Origin: Lysobacterales bacterium
Lineage (GTDB): Bacteria; Pseudomonadota; Gammaproteobacteria; Xanthomonadales; SZUA-36
Assembly: GCA_009692275.1 (NCBI GenBank)
Contig: SHZL01000039.1
Span: 1-14,102 of the forward strand
Direction of reading: 5' to 3'
DNA: 14,102 nucleotides
In this document: in pieces, positions 7,246-14,102 of the stretch
How the letters are laid out: every line of letters begins with the position of its first letter
How positions within the stretch are numbered: position 1 is the stretch's first letter
Notes under the pieces: model-generated
The model's database searches: none
The model's input: only the letters and a program-made list of their open reading frames with translations
What the model was told of the DNA's origin: nothing
Program-made: the position numbers and the translations under genes

Positions 7246-7605
7246 TCAGCAGGGCGTGATGAGCCTTTGACAGAAATCGCGGGCGCGTTCATCAGCTGCT
7301 GTTTCTGCGGGTGTCAGCAATGCCAGGGTGGGGAACAGCACCAATGGCAGGCAAGCGGACAGGTAGACGAATGCGATGCCCCAGAAGACCGCCTCTTCGG
7401 ATGTCGACCGGATGTGGAAAATAGTGTATATAAATCGCAGGGGCACTACGATGGCGAAATCCAGCAGCAACCACTGCAGTACCGGCGCCGCTCCCACCAC
7501 GTAACCAAAGTAGCAGGCAATCAGGGCGGCCAGCAGGCCATAAAGAACGGACGTCAGCCGGTAGGCATGGAGCTTATTACGGTGTGAATAGCTAAACTCG
7601 GCCAG
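7246..7605 (-). CDS. Small three-helix membrane protein, unknown; start codon uncertain (CTG proposed)
   Basis: The frame is open from 7638 to the TGA at 7246 but contains no ATG. Starting at the first GTG (7500) would cut off a clear first hydrophobic helix, LTSVLYGLLAALIACYFGYV. I propose CTG 7605, which has GGAG (7616-7613) seven bases upstream, giving 119 residues. Three membrane segments are visible, near residues 18-37, 42-60 and 75-97, with a loop HIRSTSEEAVFWG between the second and third. The tail TPAETAADERARDFCQRL is polar. An ATG at 7610 with the same ribosome site is in another frame and stops after 18 codons, so a frameshift or start-codon loss is a real alternative. The gene converges on the PPOX gene with a five-base gap. 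I do not recognise the family. Confidence 0.5.
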   Translation of the reverse strand: MAEFSYSHRNKLHAYRLTSVLYGLLAALIACYFGYVVGAAPVLQWLLLDFAIVVPLRFIYTIFHIRSTSEEAVFWGIAFVYLSACLPLVLFPTLALLTPAETAADERARDFCQRLITPC

Positions 7606-7929
7606 GGCATGACTCCGATTTTCCCGCCCGGAATAGTGCTAACTGTGGGCAGATATTTGTAATAATCGCTAGTTAATTCCAAGGGAGCCATCCCGTTGCA
7701 CAGCAGAGTCCTTCTGGCCAACTAAGTCATTTAACATCATGGTGTTACGGAACCGCAACTCGAGGAAAGTGCCTTTGTATGGTGCATAATGCGCACCGCA
7801 GAATTAGTTTTTGGCACCTTCCGTGAACACTCTGCGCGGTGGTAGTCTCACGCTGTGGGAATTCCGCCAGTACCACGGGCACGCCAGAGCCAGATGCCTG
7901 CGGCTTCAATACATCACAATAGAGGCTTG
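7606..7929. other. 324-bp intergenic region upstream of the TonB-dependent receptor
   Basis: The region contains the site-2 inverted repeat (7781-7797) nested inside a wider pair GTGCC (7769-7773) and GGCAC (7813-7817). A weak -10-like TAGTCT (7843-7848) lies 45 bp downstream of the site. I see no protein-coding gene; the receptor frame stays open back to a GTG at 7855, but those residues do not look like a signal peptide. Confidence 0.6.
7781..7797. promoter_or_regulatory. Inverted-repeat operator candidate, site 2 (GGTG-N9-CACC)
   Basis: The 17 bp read GGTGCATAATGCGCACC, with five-base arms GGTGC and GCACC. It is 132 bp upstream of the receptor ATG. The arms are the same as in sites 1 and 3. 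It most plausibly controls the receptor gene. A -10-like TAGTCT follows at 45 bp, but that hexamer is weak. Confidence 0.55.
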
Positions 7930-10056
7930 ATGCTCATGAAACTTACGCACATCAACATCCTGGTTTTTACCCTGGTCGCATTTTCAGCCCCTTGTGCCGA
8001 TGCGCAAACCAAGGCCATAGAAAACGAAGATCTTGCACTGGAAGAAATCATTGTTACCGCCAATAAACGCGAAGAGCGGCTGATTGATGTCCCCATGGCA
8101 ATTACCGCTATAACCGGTCTTGAATTGGAAGCGCGCGGCATCGACACCATTCAGGACCTTTCCTTTGCAGTCCCCGGCATGACCATGCGCGAGGACGGGC
8201 CCGGCAGTTACCAGATATTCCTGCGTGGTATTGCCAACGCCTACGGCGGTGGCGCCCTGGTTAGCATATACCAGGATGAAATTCCTCTGGTTCTTTCCGG
8301 ATACGAAATACTTCCCACCCGGGTGATGGACCTTGCCCGGGTTGAAGTATTGAAGGGACCGCAGGGTACGCTTTACGGTCAGGGCGCCGTGGGTGGCGCC
8401 GTTCGGTACATTACCAACCGTCCGTTGCTGAATTCCTTCGAGGGCAGCCTGGAAGCAAATTTATATAACGTTGCCAGTGGTGATTGGGGTGACTTCATAA
8501 CCGGTATCGCGAACATACCTGTGGTGGAAGATCAACTGGCATTCCGCATAGCGGCAGAATTCGGCAACGGCGGCGGTTGGCAGGATCAGCCGGAGGCTGA
8601 CATCGAAGACGGCAACGGGGAAGACCTCAGAAACATCCGCTTCCAGGGCCTGTGGAAGCCAGTGGAACCCATGGATGTTTTCTTCACCTACGTTAACTAC
8701 CATGCCGATTATGAATTGGGCCAGGGCTATGAACAGCCCGATCGCACGGTGTATGTGGCCGTTGATCCGGCCCATCGGCTGATCCCGAAAATCTGGAACT
8801 ATGATGTGTACAACCTGGAAGCCCACTATGATTTTGGCGCAGCGGAGCTGATGAGTTCGACCTCCTATCTGAAAATGGATCTGCAGTACCCGTTCTCTTA
8901 TTACGGTGGCCCGGATACCGTGTATGAAGGAACCCTGTCCGGATACAGCGATCGCTATAATCCAGGCCACCAGTTCTCCCAGGAATTGCGCTTGAGCTCC
9001 ACTGACGATTCACCCTTGCAATGGACGGTGGGTACTTTCTACCGTGATGTGAATATCGAGACCAATATTCCCAACGGTGTCACCGGATACTACGGCGAGG
9101 TCTATTATTTTACTTACTACGTCACCAACACCTCAAAATCCTATTCGTTCTTTGCCGATGCGTCCTACCAGATTAACGACCAGTGGAATATCGGCGCCGG
9201 TGCCCGCTACTTCAAAGACAAGCAAACTGAAGAATACATCCCAAACCCGGTGCAAAGCAGCACCTTCGATTCAGTTGACCCGCGCATCTATGCTTCCTGG
9301 ACCTATGCTGACAACAGGAATGTGTACGCATCGATCACCAAAGGCTTCCGCAGCGGCGGCTTCAACGGCTTCGATTATGCAACCGGTGCGGAATTACCGG
9401 ATTTTGATCCCGAATCACTGTGGAGTTACGAGTTGGGTTATAAGGCCACCATTCTCGATGGTGCGCTGTTCCTGGACCTGGCGGCCTACTATACGAGCTA
9501 TAACGATATGCTCCGTCGCGGCCTGATACTGGTCGACAATGCTATTGGCCTGCAATCGTTTACCAGTAACATTGGCAAGGCCGAGATCAAGGGCCTGGAA
9601 GCGGGCTTTACCTGGCGGGCAACCGATGCGCTTACATTGAACCTGTCCGCTTCGTTCATCGATGCCGAAGTCACCCAGTTGGATGCGGAAGGATCGGCCA
9701 ACATCGAGGGAGACCCCATCGATTACGTCCCTGAATTCAGCTTATCGGTGGGCGGCAATTACGACTTCAACTGGCGCAGTGACATGCCGGGCTACATCCG
9801 GGCGAGCTACAACTACCGCGACGAAATGCCCTATGTTGACCGGACCAGTTTCCCGGCTGCAAACGTACCGCAGTATTCGGACAAAATCGGACTCATCGAT
9901 GCGCGCCTGGGCTTGACTTTTGGCAGAACTTATACCGAGCTGTACGTGCAGAACCTGACGAATGAAAACAAGTATATCGACCCGTACCACGCCTGGAATA
10001 ATGCCAACCGCACCCGGCCACGAGCCATAGGCATTGTATTTGGGGTTACATTCTAG
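7930..10056 (+). CDS. TonB-dependent outer-membrane receptor
   Basis: The protein has 708 residues from ATG 7930 (706 from ATG 7936); AGAGG at 7921-7925 serves either. The signal peptide core INILVFTLVAFSAPCADA is cut before QTK. A TonB-box-like LEEIIVTANKREERL follows, then the plug (IDVPMAITAITG, GIDTIQDLSFAVPGMTM, FLRGIANAYGGG, VEVLKGPQGTLYGQGAVGG). The remainder is a 22-strand-type barrel rich in aromatic residues, ending in GIVFGVTF with a terminal Phe as required for outer-membrane insertion. There is no N-terminal signalling domain, so it is not a FecA-type transducer. It resembles the broad class of receptors common in proteobacteria that take up siderophores, aromatics or other scarce substrates; the ligand cannot be read from sequence. 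It is transcribed alone, with a terminator after its stop, next to PepSY-2 and amidohydrolase B. Confidence 0.95.
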   Translation: MLMKLTHINILVFTLVAFSAPCADAQTKAIENEDLALEEIIVTANKREERLIDVPMAITAITGLELEARGIDTIQDLSFAVPGMTMREDGPGSYQIFLRGIANAYGGGALVSIYQDEIPLVLSGYEILPTRVMDLARVEVLKGPQGTLYGQGAVGGAVRYITNRPLLNSFEGSLEANLYNVASGDWGDFITGIANIPVVEDQLAFRIAAEFGNGGGWQDQPEADIEDGNGEDLRNIRFQGLWKPVEPMDVFFTYVNYHADYELGQGYEQPDRTVYVAVDPAHRLIPKIWNYDVYNLEAHYDFGAAELMSSTSYLKMDLQYPFSYYGGPDTVYEGTLSGYSDRYNPGHQFSQELRLSSTDDSPLQWTVGTFYRDVNIETNIPNGVTGYYGEVYYFTYYVTNTSKSYSFFADASYQINDQWNIGAGARYFKDKQTEEYIPNPVQSSTFDSVDPRIYASWTYADNRNVYASITKGFRSGGFNGFDYATGAELPDFDPESLWSYELGYKATILDGALFLDLAAYYTSYNDMLRRGLILVDNAIGLQSFTSNIGKAEIKGLEAGFTWRATDALTLNLSASFIDAEVTQLDAEGSANIEGDPIDYVPEFSLSVGGNYDFNWRSDMPGYIRASYNYRDEMPYVDRTSFPAANVPQYSDKIGLIDARLGLTFGRTYTELYVQNLTNENKYIDPYHAWNNANRTRPRAIGIVFGVTF

Positions 10057-10065
10057 AACTTGAAC

Positions 10066-10084
10066 TGATGCGCTCAGCGCATTA
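10066..10084 (+). other. Short hairpin after the receptor stop codon
   Basis: ATGCGC (10068-10073) and GCGCAT (10077-10082) form a perfect six-base stem with a TCA loop, extended by a G-T and a T-A pair. It has no T tract. It could protect the mRNA 3' end or help pausing before the true terminator 20 bases on. Confidence 0.5.
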
Positions 10085-10102
10085 CTGAAAGCGTGCCCTG
10101 AT

Positions 10103-10136
10103 GGAGCTTGTGGTAGCTGCCCCAAGCTCCTTTTTT
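10103..10136 (+). terminator. Rho-independent terminator of the receptor gene
   Basis: GGAGCTTG (10103-10110) pairs perfectly with CAAGCTCC (10123-10130), and two more G-C pairs can form after a one-base mismatch. Six T residues follow (10131-10136). It lies 46 bases after the receptor stop. On the minus strand the stem is not followed by T residues, so it should act mainly on the receptor transcript and shield the convergent PepSY-2 gene. A run of eight T residues (10149-10156) lies further on. Confidence 0.9.
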
Positions 10137-10165
10137 GGACCCCGCCACTTTTTTTTCACTAATTT

Positions 10166-11281
10166 TCAGGCTGCCTGCTTGGGCCGGAACAGTTGCCTGC
10201 TGGCGATGACGATATACCGCCCGCTGAGCGCGGCAATCAACAGGCCCAACAAGGCCACCAGGATTTTGGTAGTAAGGCCCGCCAGGCGTCCGCTGTGAAT
10301 GGGTAACTGCAGAGAAAACAGCTGGTCACCCGCGGTTCCCCGGCCGGGAGTCCTGGCGCCGACCACGTGGCCATCGGCCCCATCCAGGTAAATCCAGTCA
10401 TTGCCCAATCCATCCGGATCGCGATACCCGTATCCCATGCCATAAAAATTGTAGCTGCTGCTGTAGAACAATTCAGCAACCGGACCCGGATTGCCGTTTT
10501 CGCGTCCCAACTGCTGGGCCAATTGGTAGGCATCGTCATAGCTCAGCTTGCGTTGGCCGAAATCCCTTAACTCTTTTTTCGAATATTCCTCATAGACGCT
10601 GGCCTTTACCGGGGAGAAAACCGAGACCAGCGGTTTGAAAACCTCGTCCGCCAGGTTCATGGCGATGCTGCTGAGCGCAATGGGCAGCAGCAACAAAGCG
10701 AAAACCAGAGCGACCGCTTTGTGCTTGATGGGAATCAGGAACAAAGTATCTGTGGCTGGTGTAACACCGATTGCGCCGAACAACACGAGCAGACAATTGA
10801 TCAACAGCACACCGGCCACCCCGCCCATCAGGTAAGCGCCCCAGGCGCCGTCTGTGAGCGAGTGGTGCATTTCGTACAGGTAGTTAAGAACATTCTGCGG
10901 CTCAAAACAGCATCTGCCCCAATACTTCTCACCCACGATTTCGCCACTGTGGGGATCGAGATAGAACGTGTTGCTTGCTATGGGTGGGTACCCGCCCGCG
11001 GCATCCGGTTTGGGCTCGGCAGTCAGCATCGCCGTTTCACCCGGATTCTTGGGGTACTGCAGATACCAGACCGCGACCTCCGGCCTGGCCTGTTCCAGCT
11101 TTTCGATAAGAGCCGGGGGTGGCAGCATCTCCCCCCCGGTTTCCACGTGATAAAAACCGGGATTGAGGAAGGCATCGATTTCGTCGTAAAAAGCCAGCAA
11201 GCCGCCCGTAATTCCGCTCATGATCAACAGGGCGGCGACGCAGATTGCAGCCATGCCCAGCAAAAGTTTTACGTAATGCAT
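10166..11281 (-). CDS. PepSY-associated transmembrane (PepSY_TM) inner-membrane protein, PepSY-2
   Basis: The 371-residue protein starts at ATG 11281 with GGAG eight bases upstream. It has the layout of PepSY-1: TM1 near 6-30, a periplasmic PepSY-type domain, TM2 near 147-170, TM3 near 188-210, a second periplasmic domain and TM4 near 336-358. Shared blocks include SGITGGLLAFYDEIDAFLNP, WGRCC (121-125), EMHHSL (His139), KHKAVAL (His187), VFKPLVSVFSP and PIHSGRLAGL (His329). TM1 has Leu8 where PepSY-1 has His9, so one conserved helix-end histidine is missing; His2 is seven residues too early to align. A Tyr/Gly-rich segment (273-286) is specific to this copy. It is convergent with the receptor and divergent from amidohydrolase B. 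The role is probably periplasmic reduction or uptake support by family analogy, but the lost His makes the haem arrangement uncertain. Confidence 0.87.
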   Translation of the reverse strand: MHYVKLLLGMAAICVAALLIMSGITGGLLAFYDEIDAFLNPGFYHVETGGEMLPPPALIEKLEQARPEVAVWYLQYPKNPGETAMLTAEPKPDAAGGYPPIASNTFYLDPHSGEIVGEKYWGRCCFEPQNVLNYLYEMHHSLTDGAWGAYLMGGVAGVLLINCLLVLFGAIGVTPATDTLFLIPIKHKAVALVFALLLLPIALSSIAMNLADEVFKPLVSVFSPVKASVYEEYSKKELRDFGQRKLSYDDAYQLAQQLGRENGNPGPVAELFYSSSYNFYGMGYGYRDPDGLGNDWIYLDGADGHVVGARTPGRGTAGDQLFSLQLPIHSGRLAGLTTKILVALLGLLIAALSGRYIVIASRQLFRPKQAA

Positions 11282-11314
11282 AGCAATTTCTCCAGGATTT
11301 CCGCCCGTGCACTG

Positions 11315-11343
11315 ACTATGGTTGCATCGGCCGGGCCATGGAA
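11315..11343 (-). promoter_or_regulatory. Candidate promoter of PepSY-2
   Basis: On the minus strand CATAGT (11320-11315) matches TATAAT at four of six positions, with a weak TTCCAT at the -35 position (17 bp spacer). The predicted start near 11308 leaves a leader of about 27 bases. Support comes mostly from its distance to inverted-repeat site 3, 44 bp, the same as at site 1. Confidence 0.3.
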
Positions 11344-11364
11344 GGAGCCATTCAGGTTTGAGCT

Positions 11365-11381
11365 GGTGTTAATCTATCACC
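11365..11381. promoter_or_regulatory. Inverted-repeat operator candidate, site 3 (GGTG-N9-CACC)
   Basis: The 17 bp read GGTGTTAATCTATCACC; an inner TA/TA pair also matches the symmetry. It lies between the divergent PepSY-2 and amidohydrolase B genes, 83 bp from the former's ATG and 56 bp from the latter's, so it could control both. Confidence 0.55.
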
Positions 11382-11437
11382 GTCGTTCGCGAATTTGGCA
11401 TCTCGCCATGAGGTCTCAGAAGGATTAGTTTAACCGC

Positions 11438-14102
11438 ATGAATTTCTATCCATTGACAATACCCGCACCCAGCCGGTCACGAGGTTTTGCTTGTTGTGGC
11501 AGTTTGTCGGCGAGACTGCTGGCTGCACTGCTGCCCGGACTTCTGATGTGCGCCCACGTGAACGCAGATGAGTGGGACGTGGAGGACACGGGCCAACCCT
11601 TCCATGAAGTCGAGTTTACTTTGACGGAAGGCACCTGGATGAGCGTCGACGTCAGTCCGGACGGCAAAACGCTGGTTTTTGATCTGCTCGGAGATCTGTA
11701 CACCATGCCGGTTGCCGGTGGGAAAGCAGAGTTGCTCCTTGGCGGCCCGGCCATCGCTCGCACGCCCAGCTTCAGCCCCGATGGTTCGGAAATACTGTAT
11801 CTGAGCGATCGCAGCGGCCAGGACAATGCGTGGACCATCCGGCCCGATGGCGGCGGCGCACGCCAGGTCACGCATGAAACGGAAAACATGATTGCCAACC
11901 CGGCCTGGAGTTCCAATGGTCAATACATCGCCGCTGCCAGCGTGGTGCCGGAGTTTGACGCCAGCTACAAGTCACAAATCAGGATGTATCTGCAGGAAGG
12001 TGGTACGGGTATGACCCTCGTGCCCACGCCCGAAAACCAACGTGACGTGCAGGAAGCCAATTTTTCCAGCGACGGAAAGTATGTTTATTACACGCAACGA
12101 CTGCTGGACCACGCAATTTATGTGGACGCCAACCACATGAATTACGCGGTCATGCGGCGCGACCTGGCCAGCGGTACCATCGAGCAGGTGGTAGGTGGCT
12201 TTGGCGGGGCGCTGTCGCCACAGGTATCGCCCGACAGTCGCAAGCTGGCCTTTGTGCGGCGCGTCAAGGACAAGACCGTACTGTTTGTCGCGGATTTGCA
12301 AACCGGGCAGCAGGCGCCGGTCTATGCAGACCTGGCGCGAGACCAACAGGCAGATTTCTATCAGCAAGGGGTCTACTACCCCGGCTTTGACTGGTTTCCT
12401 GACGGCAAAAGCGTCGCTATCTGGGGCAAAGGGAAGCTGTTCCGGGTCGACGTGGCCAGCGGCGCGACCAGCGAAATCCCGTTTGAGGTCAACAGCAAGC
12501 ACAATATCATCTCCACGCCCCGGTTTGCCGACCCATTGGCGCCGGAGGAAATTGAAGTTCTCACTGCACGGCAACTCGCCATTGCACCGGGCGGCGAGGA
12601 ACTCATATTCCAGGCACTGGGGCATCTTTGGCAAAAAGCCTTGCCAGACGGGAGACCCGTGCGCCTGACCGACCGGGCAGCCGCCGAATCCGAACCCGCT
12701 TACTCCGACGATGGCCGGCGCCTTGCCTACGTTGAGTGGGATGATGAAACGGGCAGCAAGCTCGTCGTGATGACGCTCAAGGGAAGAAAAATCAGTGCGC
12801 TGACGGGCAGCCCCGGTGTCATCCGTCAGCCTGCCTTCTCTCCCGATGGCAACACCATTGTGTTCAGCATCGACGAACCGAACAAGACCATGGGCGGTTA
12901 TCGGGCCAAAGCGGGGCTGTACCTTATTTCAAGCAGCGGGGGCGACCCCCGTTATATCGGCAAGCCGGCGCTGGCGCCGCGGTTTTCCGCGGATGGGACG
13001 CGCATCTATTTTTCACGCGAAGAATCCGGGAACACCAGGCTTTCAAGTATCAACCTGGACGGCTATGAGCAACGGGATCATGCGCTGGCTGCAGGGGCAG
13101 ATCGCTTTGAATTGAGCATGAGCCCGGATGGTCGCTGGCTGAGCTTCAAGCAGGAACAGCAGTACTACCTCATGCCCTACGTGGAGACCGGCAACGTGAC
13201 GGATGTGTCTGCGACCAGCACGGCCGTGCCCGTCGCAAAATTGACCACCACCAGTGGCTATAACCTCGCCTGGTCAGCCGATTCTGGCAAAGTCTACTGG
13301 AACCTGGGCCGCGATCTGTTCATGGCAGAGGTAAATAACGAGTTTCTGCTGGCCGGCAAACTGCCTGGAGCTTCAGCTGTCATCGGCCTGACCGTGCCGG
13401 GAGACCGGCCGGAGGGCGTAGTGGCGTTTAGCGGCGGCCGTGTGCTGACCATGCGCGGCGAAGAAGTTTTTGAACAGGGCACGGTGGTGGTCAAGGGCAA
13501 CCGCATCATCGCGGTTGGCTCGACCGACGGGGTGGATATCCCGCCGGATGCCTACGTGGTGGATACCAAAGGTAAAACCGTCATGCCCGGCCTGGTAGAT
13601 ATGCACGGCCACATCGACTGCTGTTACAACGAAGGCCCGATGCCGCAAAAGCACCCCAACCAATATGCTGCGGCAGCTTTTGGAGTTACCACGAATTACG
13701 ATCCCTACACTTCGGAAATTCCCGCCTATACCGCCACGGAAATGCAGCGCGCTGGACTGCTGGTCGCGCCACGGTTTATTGCAACTGGCAGGGTGATATA
13801 CGGGCGGGCCAACAAAGGCGACCATGCGTTTGTACCGCTGCATACCTATGCTGACGCGCAGAACACCATGACAAGAAAACGCGCGCTGGGCGGACGTACC
13901 ATCAAGAGCTACAAGCAACCATCGCGGCGTGCGCGCCAGCAGTTGGTCAAAGCCGGTCGCGAGGCCGGGATCATGGTGGACGGCGAGGGCGAAAGCCAGT
14001 TTTACGTTGACCTGAGCATCATTATCGACGGACACATGGCCCTGGAGCACAGCTTTCCGGTTGCAACCTACTATGACGACATTGTGCAACTCATGGCCCA
14101 CA
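11438..14102 (+). CDS. Exported beta-propeller (PD40/TolB-like) plus amidohydrolase fusion, copy B; partial, 3' end outside the window
   Basis: The 888 residues visible start at ATG 11438; AGAAGGA lies about 13 bases upstream, a long spacing. The signal peptide has a long n-region and core LLAALLPGLLMCAHVNA, cut near residue 43. The mature start EWDVEDTGQPF parallels copy A. Propeller repeats carry DVSPDG, SFSPDG, NFSSDG, WFPDG, AYSDDG, AFSPDG, RFSADG and SMSPDG. The amidohydrolase part begins near residue 665. It shows MPGLVDMHGH with the metal pair His723/His725, a candidate carboxylated lysine in TIKSYKQ (Lys823 or Lys826) and DGHMALEH (His866, His871). These features suggest an active periplasmic metal hydrolase of amide or peptide bonds; the substrate is unknown. 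It is divergent from PepSY-2 and shares the site-3 region. It is a paralogue of copy A, with 16 more residues before the HxH motif. Confidence 0.92.
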   Translation, partial: MNFYPLTIPAPSRSRGFACCGSLSARLLAALLPGLLMCAHVNADEWDVEDTGQPFHEVEFTLTEGTWMSVDVSPDGKTLVFDLLGDLYTMPVAGGKAELLLGGPAIARTPSFSPDGSEILYLSDRSGQDNAWTIRPDGGGARQVTHETENMIANPAWSSNGQYIAAASVVPEFDASYKSQIRMYLQEGGTGMTLVPTPENQRDVQEANFSSDGKYVYYTQRLLDHAIYVDANHMNYAVMRRDLASGTIEQVVGGFGGALSPQVSPDSRKLAFVRRVKDKTVLFVADLQTGQQAPVYADLARDQQADFYQQGVYYPGFDWFPDGKSVAIWGKGKLFRVDVASGATSEIPFEVNSKHNIISTPRFADPLAPEEIEVLTARQLAIAPGGEELIFQALGHLWQKALPDGRPVRLTDRAAAESEPAYSDDGRRLAYVEWDDETGSKLVVMTLKGRKISALTGSPGVIRQPAFSPDGNTIVFSIDEPNKTMGGYRAKAGLYLISSSGGDPRYIGKPALAPRFSADGTRIYFSREESGNTRLSSINLDGYEQRDHALAAGADRFELSMSPDGRWLSFKQEQQYYLMPYVETGNVTDVSATSTAVPVAKLTTTSGYNLAWSADSGKVYWNLGRDLFMAEVNNEFLLAGKLPGASAVIGLTVPGDRPEGVVAFSGGRVLTMRGEEVFEQGTVVVKGNRIIAVGSTDGVDIPPDAYVVDTKGKTVMPGLVDMHGHIDCCYNEGPMPQKHPNQYAAAAFGVTTNYDPYTSEIPAYTATEMQRAGLLVAPRFIATGRVIYGRANKGDHAFVPLHTYADAQNTMTRKRALGGRTIKSYKQPSRRARQQLVKAGREAGIMVDGEGESQFYVDLSIIIDGHMALEHSFPVATYYDDIVQLMAH

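Noticed and set aside
7855..7929. 25-codon upstream extension of the receptor from GTG 7855
   Set aside because: The added residues precede a normal signal peptide and the ribosome site sits just before ATG 7930; the extension lies in the likely leader.
13373..14101. Minus-strand open frame of 242 codons at the right edge
   Set aside because: It is antisense to the amidohydrolase part of copy B, which carries clear motifs in the other strand.
1..14102. Mobile elements, CRISPR arrays, tRNA or rRNA genes
   Set aside because: No transposase, integrase, regularly spaced repeats or RNA-gene signatures were seen on either strand.

Overview
The window looks like chromosomal DNA of a Gram-negative bacterium, most likely a free-living, perhaps marine, gammaproteobacterium. 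This rests on a TonB-dependent outer-membrane receptor, several exported periplasmic proteins, two PepSY_TM inner-membrane proteins, a putidaredoxin-type ferredoxin, moderately high GC and Shine-Dalgarno starts. The lineage is an inference from protein style only. I found no rRNA, tRNA, CRISPR array, insertion sequence or phage gene.

Left block (minus strand, about 4809 to 1) is a compact four-gene operon: an exported parallel beta-helix protein, a [2Fe-2S] ferredoxin, a PepSY_TM protein (PepSY-1) and an exported beta-propeller/amidohydrolase fusion (copy A) that runs off the left edge. Middle block (plus strand, 5140-7240) holds an exported P1-family (S58/NylC-like) self-cleaving peptidase followed by a PPOX-type FMN flavoprotein. 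A small three-helix membrane protein faces them on the minus strand (7605-7246) and seems to lack an ATG. Right block holds a TonB-dependent receptor (plus, 7930-10056) with a strong terminator, then a divergent pair: a second PepSY_TM protein (PepSY-2, minus, 11281-10166) and a second propeller/amidohydrolase (copy B, plus, from 11438 off the right edge). The PepSY plus amidohydrolase pair is therefore present twice, around the receptor and the peptidase.

The most notable non-coding signal is a 17-bp inverted repeat, GGTG-N9-CACC. It occurs three times by my reading, once in each of the three main promoter regions (4907-4923, 7781-7797, 11365-11381), and I found none in coding DNA. At sites 1 and 3 a -10-like hexamer lies exactly 44 bp away, reading toward the beta-helix operon and toward PepSY-2. 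This suggests one undescribed regulator, not encoded here, controlling the whole set.

Working model (inference): the receptor imports an amide- or peptide-containing compound, possibly a metal chelate. The exported amidohydrolases and the P1 peptidase cut it. PepSY proteins, with electrons possibly supplied by the ferredoxin, carry out a reduction across the inner membrane. The substrate is not known.
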